A DNA stretch of 64,000 nt from the NCBI RefSeq assembly GCF_009720675.1, contig NZ_WNJO01000002.1, positions 124,001 to 188,000 on the forward strand, given 5' to 3'. The notes under the pieces were generated by a model, which worked only from the letters and a program-made list of their open reading frames with translations, made no database searches and was not told the DNA's origin. The position numbers and the translations under genes are program-made. Position 1 is the stretch's first letter. The number at the start of each line of letters is the position of its first letter. Shown piece after piece: positions 59,875 through 64,000 of this stretch. The stretch comes from Secundilactobacillus folii (GTDB lineage: Bacteria > Bacillota > Bacilli > Lactobacillales > Lactobacillaceae).

Positions 59875-60747
59875 ATGAAATATACAGTCACTGGAGCTAC
59901 TGGTCATTTAGGCCAGCGTGTTATACAAGATTTAATTCAACGAGTGGATGCTAACTCAGTGACAGCAGCTGTCCACACACCTTCTAAAGCTGCCGCATTA
60001 TCCACCGCGGGTGTGAACGTGGCAGCCATTGATTATCTTAATATTGACAGCATGACAGCGGCATTCAAGGGCAGTGACGTTGTGGTTTATATTCCAAGCA
60101 AGACCTACGACGTTCTACAGCGCATTACCGAGTTTGAGCATGCTATTAGTGCGTTGAAAGCAGCCAGTATTCCAAGCGTTATTTTTGTGAGTTTTTTTGC
60201 TGATCAAGTCAATAACCCGTTTACAATGTCACCTTACTATGCGTATGCGCCAAGAAGGCTGGCCACCAGTGGGCTGCGTTACGCAGTCGTGCGAAATTCA
60301 CTGTATGCCGATCCTTTGGTACCCTACTTACCCGAATTGATCAAACGTCAGCACCTAATTTACCCTGTCAATGATCAGGCAATGTCCTTTATCACGCTGG
60401 ACGATAGCGCCCTCGCCATTACCGACTTAGTTCTAACCCCAACGTTTCGTGATGCTGGCCAGCTGTATACGCTGACCCAAGATCATAGTCTGACGATGCC
60501 TGAACTTGGTCGGATCATGACTGGGGTGACGGGACATCAAATTGGTTACGATCCAGTATCAAGTGAGGAGTTTGGCCGTATTTACGCTGGTGAAGGGGAC
60601 GGGACTGAATTAGCCAGCATGTATCGTGCGGGTGCACTTGGCCTGTTTGATGTTGTGACGCCAGATTTTAGACGGATTACTGGTCAGGCACCAGAGGGCA
60701 TGAAGGCTTTTCTTTCTCGCAATTACTCAGACAATCTTGGAAACTGA
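59875..60747 (+). CDS. NmrA-like NAD(P)H:quinone reductase-type protein
   Basis: This 290-residue atypical SDR has GATGHLG at 7-13, VVVYIPSKTYD, VIFVSFFADQ and YAVVRNSLYADPLVPYLPE. The pattern fits the QOR2/YtfG subgroup, which reduces quinones with NADPH. It has AAAGGAAG upstream. It is a second NmrA-type protein beside the one at 25956 and carries no linked regulator of its own. The TetR gene upstream could be involved. Confidence 0.83.
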   Translation: MKYTVTGATGHLGQRVIQDLIQRVDANSVTAAVHTPSKAAALSTAGVNVAAIDYLNIDSMTAAFKGSDVVVYIPSKTYDVLQRITEFEHAISALKAASIPSVIFVSFFADQVNNPFTMSPYYAYAPRRLATSGLRYAVVRNSLYADPLVPYLPELIKRQHLIYPVNDQAMSFITLDDSALAITDLVLTPTFRDAGQLYTLTQDHSLTMPELGRIMTGVTGHQIGYDPVSSEEFGRIYAGEGDGTELASMYRAGALGLFDVVTPDFRRITGQAPEGMKAFLSRNYSDNLGN

Positions 60748-60825
60748 AATGAAGGTGTTAAGTCGCTTGACTTTTCGCCTGACTTCCCGTAATCTATCTG
60801 AAGGAATTTAAATTGCTAATAGCTT

Positions 60826-60918
60826 GGTCATCATCGGGTGACCTCGATAGGCATCTACTCATAGTCGTAGATACAACGTCAATTTGGCGTTGAAGACTAG
60901 GAGCAGGTGCCTTTTTTT
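60826..60918 (+). promoter_or_regulatory. Attenuator-like leader before the LysE gene
   Basis: A small hairpin GGTCA/TGACC (60826-60843) is followed by a long stem from AGGCATCTACTC (60849-60860) to GAGCAGGTGCCT (about 60901-60912). The stem has inner ATAGTC/GACTA and AACGTC/GGCGTT pairing and ends in a T run (60912-60918). The ribosome site follows within 10 bases. A terminator so close to the start suggests transcription attenuation. It could instead simply end the upstream transcript. Confidence 0.5.
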
Positions 60919-60939
60919 GTGATAAAAGGAGGACCTACT

Positions 60940-61557
60940 TTGACAGCCGTGATTTTAAAGGGAATGCTGATCAGTTTTGCCTTGGTTTCATCCATTGGCA
61001 TGCAAAATCTATTTATCTTCAACAGTGCTATGAGCAATCGGCTTCGACGGGCTTTCTTGATCGCCGTCTTTGTTTGGTTGGCGGATGCGACTCTGACTGC
61101 TATTGCGTTTCTTGGTATGGGTGCGCTTGTTAGCCACTACCTCTGGTTAAGACTTGGAATCATGTTGATTGGTGGTTTGATCGTTGTTTGGATGGGCTTT
61201 GGTATTTTACGTTCCGCTAGCCAAATCGAGTTAGGTAAAAATGATTCACAAATGCCACTGAAAGAAGCCTTTGCGAGTGCTTGGATCGTTGCGTTTGCAA
61301 ATCCTCAAGCCATTATTGACACCAGCGTGACACTGGGTGCCTTGCGCGGGACGTTGACTAACGCGCAAGCATTGCCATTTCTGTTTGGGATTGTTTCTGC
61401 CACCGCCATTTGGTTTTTGGTGATCACCTTGATCGTTGGTGCGTTAAAGAACCGATTACCCAGACGTGTTTTGATGTGGGTCAATATCATTTCGGGAATC
61501 GTTGTGATGAGTTATGGTGTTATTTTGATTTTTAATGCGCTTAAACTCATTTTTTAG
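60940..61557 (+). CDS. LysE/ArgO-family amino acid exporter
   Basis: This 205-residue membrane protein has six hydrophobic segments and LysE features: FALVSSIGMQNLFIFNSAM in helix 1, FANPQAIIDTSV near helix 4, and a basic loop after helix 1. Members export lysine, arginine or other amino acids. The start is TTG at 60940, with AAAGGAGG 8 bases upstream. A GTG at 60907 lies in the terminator T run and is unlikely. Confidence 0.85.
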   Translation: MTAVILKGMLISFALVSSIGMQNLFIFNSAMSNRLRRAFLIAVFVWLADATLTAIAFLGMGALVSHYLWLRLGIMLIGGLIVVWMGFGILRSASQIELGKNDSQMPLKEAFASAWIVAFANPQAIIDTSVTLGALRGTLTNAQALPFLFGIVSATAIWFLVITLIVGALKNRLPRRVLMWVNIISGIVVMSYGVILIFNALKLIF

Positions 61558-61565
61558 GACAAAAT

Positions 61566-61612
61566 AGCCTTGATTCAAGCTCGATTTAAAATCGGTCCTG
61601 AATCAAGGCTGT
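61566..61612. terminator. Bidirectional terminator between lysE and cadA
   Basis: AGCCTTGATTCA pairs with TGAATCAAGGCT, with the inner stem CGATTT/ATCG and tails of A and T. Confidence 0.8.
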
Positions 61613-61616
61613 TTTA

Positions 61617-63503
61617 CTATTCCCTCTGGAGTCGCAACGCGTTGATGATGGCAATTAGTGTCACCCCAACATCGGCGAAGACGGCTTCCCACATGCCGAC
61701 GATGCCAAATGCGCCAAGGCTGAGGAAGAGAATTTTAATCACTAGTGCAAAAATAATGTTTTCCCAGACGATTCGTTTCGTATGCTTTGCAATCGCCATT
61801 AATTTGGCAATTTTGGAAGGCTGATCGTTCATGATCACAATGTCAGCAGCTTCAATTGCCGCATCGGCGCCTAAGCCACCCATGGCAATCCCAACGTCGG
61901 CCCGTGCTAAAACGGGTGTATCATTGATACCGTCACCAACAAAAGCCACTCGATGGTGGGCTTGGTGAGCGTTGTCGGTGAGACGATCGACTTCGGTCAC
62001 CTTTTGTTCGGGCAACAGCTCTGCAGCGATGTGACTCATACCCAGTTGTTGACCGATCGTATTGGCCGTTTGCTGATTATCACCCGTTAACAGGACGGTT
62101 TGGTGAACACCATGCTGTTGCAAAGCATTGATTGCTGCTTTGGCGTCTGGCTTGGGCTGGTCAGCGACTTGAATTCGACCTGCAAGTTGGCCGTCAATTG
62201 CAACAAACACCGTCGTGCAGGTTGGCTGGCTATTTGGAACTTTGATGTCACCTGCTTGCATTGCCTTGACGTTGCCCGCAATCACTGAATGGCCGTCTAC
62301 ATGACCGCTGATGCCATGACCAGCAGTCTCGTGCAGCTCATCCAAACGGTATTTGGACAAATCACCCTGATACGCTTCAACGATTGAACGTGCAATCGGG
62401 TGTATTGACTGGCTCTCAACAGCGGCTGCCAGACCCAGTAATTCATCCTGATGCCATGGCTGGAGCGGTAATACGTCAGTCACGCTAAAGTGGCCCTGAG
62501 TCAGGGTACCCGTTTTATCAAATGCAATTGTGCTGACCTGATTCATCGCCTCTAAGAAATTACTTCCCTTGACCAGAATCCCGTGACGAGAGGCTGCTCC
62601 AATGCCGCCGAAGAAGCTAAGTGGTACTGAGATGACCAGTGCACAGGGACAACTGATTACTAGAAATACGAGTGCGCGGTTGATCCAGGTGGCCCAGCTA
62701 CCGACCAGCAAAGGCGGGACAACAGCAAGCAAAACAGCCAGGCCGACCACGACCGGCGTGTACACCTTTGCAAACCGCTTAATAAACTTCTCCGTCGTAG
62801 TTTTCTTCTGGCTGGCATTTTGAACAAGGTCCAAAATGCGGGCAATGGTAGAATCTCGGTAAGGCTTTGTCACTCGTACGTCAATCACGCCGGTTAAATT
62901 AATTGCGCCACTGAGCACCTGGTCGCCAACCTGAACGTCTCGGGGCAACGATTCGCCGGTCAGTGCAGACGTATCAAGACTTGTATTGCCCTGAATCAGT
63001 TCCCCATCAAGGGCGACACGTTCTCCCGGCTTGATCCGCATTAATTGTCCAGGTTGGACGTTTTCTGGTTTCATAGCGCGTTCACCATTAGCGGTAACGA
63101 TAGTGGCAATTGTTGCTTTAACCTTCAATAAAGCAGAGATCGACTGTTTGGACTGATTGACTGCCACGTCCTCAAATAAGTCACCAATTTGGTAAAATAG
63201 CATGACGGCGATAGCTTCTGGATAATCACTGAGCAATAAGGCGCCAACGGTAGCTACCGTCATCAGAAAATGTTCGTCAAGCACCTCACCGTGGACGATA
63301 TTTTTAATCGATTGCCAGATCACTGGATAGCCAATAATTAAAAATGCAGTTAAATATAGTAGAATTGTTAGCTCTGAAACTGGTAAAAAGAGCGCAATTA
63401 ATAATATAATGGTTGAGCTGGCAATCATCAGCAAGTCACTTTTATGGTTAAAGATGGCTGCCAACGTATTACCAGTACGCCTTGGGACAGAGAGTGTTTT
63501 CAA
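61617..63503 (-). CDS. cadA: Heavy-metal P1B-type ATPase (CadA/ZntA-like)
   Basis: This 628-residue metal pump has TGESLP (A domain), SCPCALVISVP (metal-site CPC), DKTGTLTQG (phosphorylated Asp), IHPIARS (HP motif) and GDGINDTPVLARADVG. The N-terminus begins directly with membrane segments and lacks an HMA metal-binding domain. It exports Zn, Cd, Pb or possibly Co across the membrane. The start is TTG with GTGAGGTG upstream. It is divergent from an ArsR/SmtB repressor, which fits metal-induced expression. Confidence 0.9.
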   Translation of the reverse strand: MKTLSVPRRTGNTLAAIFNHKSDLLMIASSTIILLIALFLPVSELTILLYLTAFLIIGYPVIWQSIKNIVHGEVLDEHFLMTVATVGALLLSDYPEAIAVMLFYQIGDLFEDVAVNQSKQSISALLKVKATIATIVTANGERAMKPENVQPGQLMRIKPGERVALDGELIQGNTSLDTSALTGESLPRDVQVGDQVLSGAINLTGVIDVRVTKPYRDSTIARILDLVQNASQKKTTTEKFIKRFAKVYTPVVVGLAVLLAVVPPLLVGSWATWINRALVFLVISCPCALVISVPLSFFGGIGAASRHGILVKGSNFLEAMNQVSTIAFDKTGTLTQGHFSVTDVLPLQPWHQDELLGLAAAVESQSIHPIARSIVEAYQGDLSKYRLDELHETAGHGISGHVDGHSVIAGNVKAMQAGDIKVPNSQPTCTTVFVAIDGQLAGRIQVADQPKPDAKAAINALQQHGVHQTVLLTGDNQQTANTIGQQLGMSHIAAELLPEQKVTEVDRLTDNAHQAHHRVAFVGDGINDTPVLARADVGIAMGGLGADAAIEAADIVIMNDQPSKIAKLMAIAKHTKRIVWENIIFALVIKILFLSLGAFGIVGMWEAVFADVGVTLIAIINALRLQRE

Positions 63504-63526
63504 ATGATCACCTCACTTATATTTAC

Positions 63527-63538
63527 ATATGAACATAT
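63527..63538. promoter_or_regulatory. ArsR/SmtB operator half-site candidate
   Basis: ATATGAACATAT resembles the conserved half of CzrA/SmtB operators (TGAACA with AT flanks). It lies 24 bases before cadA. Confidence 0.5.
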
Positions 63539-63625
63539 CTCAATGTGTATTGTAACGTCTCTAGCGTTAAAATGCAACCGGAACCAAGCCCGTTATTCAG
63601 GCAAATATGGAGGTAACAGAAATTT

Positions 63626-63961
63626 ATGGAAGACCCTAAACATCTAGAAATCGTTAGTCATCTTAAGGAACACTTGCCCGTGTCATCAGAACTGGAGAAC
63701 GTGGTCGCACTTTTTAAAGCGCTTGGCGATGTGACGAGGGTTCGGATCATTTTGGCGCTGGCCCAGTCCACGTTGAGCGTCACAGAACTTACACAGGTTC
63801 TTGATTTAAACCAGTCAACTGTTTCTCACCAATTGAGCTTGCTTAAGCAGCGCAATCTAGTACGGGGGACTCGGAATGGTAAAAACGTGCATTATGAACT
63901 ATCTGACCGACACATTATGACGATTGTTGACCAGGTAAAAGCTCACGTGACAGAGCATTGA
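63626..63961 (+). CDS. ArsR/SmtB-family metal-sensing repressor
   Basis: This 111-residue winged-helix repressor has FKALGDVTRVRIILAL, then LTQVLDLNQSTVSHQLSLLKQ. The last helix contains D-x-H-x10-H-x2-E (DRH...HVTE), the alpha-5 zinc site of SmtB. No alpha-3N Cys pair is seen. Binding of Zn or a similar metal should release it from DNA and induce the divergent cadA. ATG with GGAGG upstream. The window ends 39 bases after its stop. Confidence 0.88.
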   Translation: MEDPKHLEIVSHLKEHLPVSSELENVVALFKALGDVTRVRIILALAQSTLSVTELTQVLDLNQSTVSHQLSLLKQRNLVRGTRNGKNVHYELSDRHIMTIVDQVKAHVTEH

Positions 63962-64000
63962 GTGTTTGAAGTGGGGTTACCGAGGTAAAAACTTGTCTGT

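Noticed and set aside
1-64000. CRISPR array, rRNA or tRNA genes
   Set aside because: No regularly spaced direct repeats with unique spacers, no tRNA cloverleaf or rRNA sequence was recognised by eye.

Overview
The window looks like chromosomal DNA of a lactic acid bacterium of the family Lactobacillaceae. The evidence is the moderate GC content, AGGAGG-type ribosome binding sites, catabolite (cre) operators, an IS30-type insertion sequence, and protein types common in lactobacilli (R-specific alcohol dehydrogenase-like SDR, DUF3737 protein, GPH sugar symporter, MarR/TetR-controlled stress genes). I cannot name the genus from sequence alone. Two perfect parS (ParB/Noc-type) 16-mers plus two one-mismatch copies lie within 38 kb, which suggests an origin-proximal position. 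No rRNA, tRNA or CRISPR array was seen.

Layout. 0-5.4 kb: 3' end of a cation diffusion facilitator, a Tet(M)-like ribosomal protection GTPase, a PnuC vitamin transporter with a structured leader, an IS3-family remnant, and a TetR/alpha-beta hydrolase pair with two perfect operators. 5.9-19.3 kb: an accessory metabolic island. It holds an ABC exporter fusion, a SnoaL-fold protein, two paralogous ACMSD/gamma-resorcylate-type decarboxylases, a MarR regulator, two SDRs, a CocE/NonD hydrolase, two LysR regulators, and a thiolase with its DUF35 partner. A 20/23-identical 23-mer upstream of both the exporter operon and the marR/SDR divergon ties the first half together as one probable MarR regulon. 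19.8-25.6 kb: a polyol or pentose cluster (FGGY kinase, SDR, ROK repressor, GPH symporter) with cre and ROK-type operators. 25.9-36 kb: MarR/NmrA pair, a frameshifted RibD/DHFR-like gene, DyP peroxidase, a glycosyltransferase, a complete IS30-family element, several small enzymes and hypothetical proteins, and a 3-hydroxyacyl-CoA dehydrogenase.

36-43.9 kb: an ABC-F protein, a DUF3737/divergent sirtuin operon behind an operator-embedded promoter, a TetR regulator, a sugar symporter with a perfect cre, and a PP2C-like phosphatase. 44-49.4 kb: a five-gene phosphonate operon (phnD-phnC-phnE-phnE-phnXW) in which phosphonoacetaldehyde hydrolase and 2-AEP transaminase are fused. A Pho-box-like array of 11-bp-spaced repeats precedes it, so the organism probably imports 2-aminoethylphosphonate under phosphate limitation and cleaves it to acetaldehyde and phosphate. 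49.6-64 kb: a flavin disulfide oxidoreductase, UDG-fold protein, MFS exporter, HAD phosphatase, an OpuC-type osmolyte ABC system with a MarR regulator, an mntH gene broken by a nonsense codon, a TetR regulator, an NmrA-type reductase, a LysE exporter behind an attenuator-like leader, and a divergent CadA/ArsR metal-efflux pair.

The most unusual points are: the MarR-linked decarboxylase/thiolase-DUF35 island; an SDR whose catalytic Tyr is Phe; a sirtuin lacking its catalytic His and one zinc Cys; the phnXW fusion with its Pho box; the parS cluster; a family of about 200-bp intergenic hairpin repeats in three copies; and a possible pseudoknot leader on pnuC.
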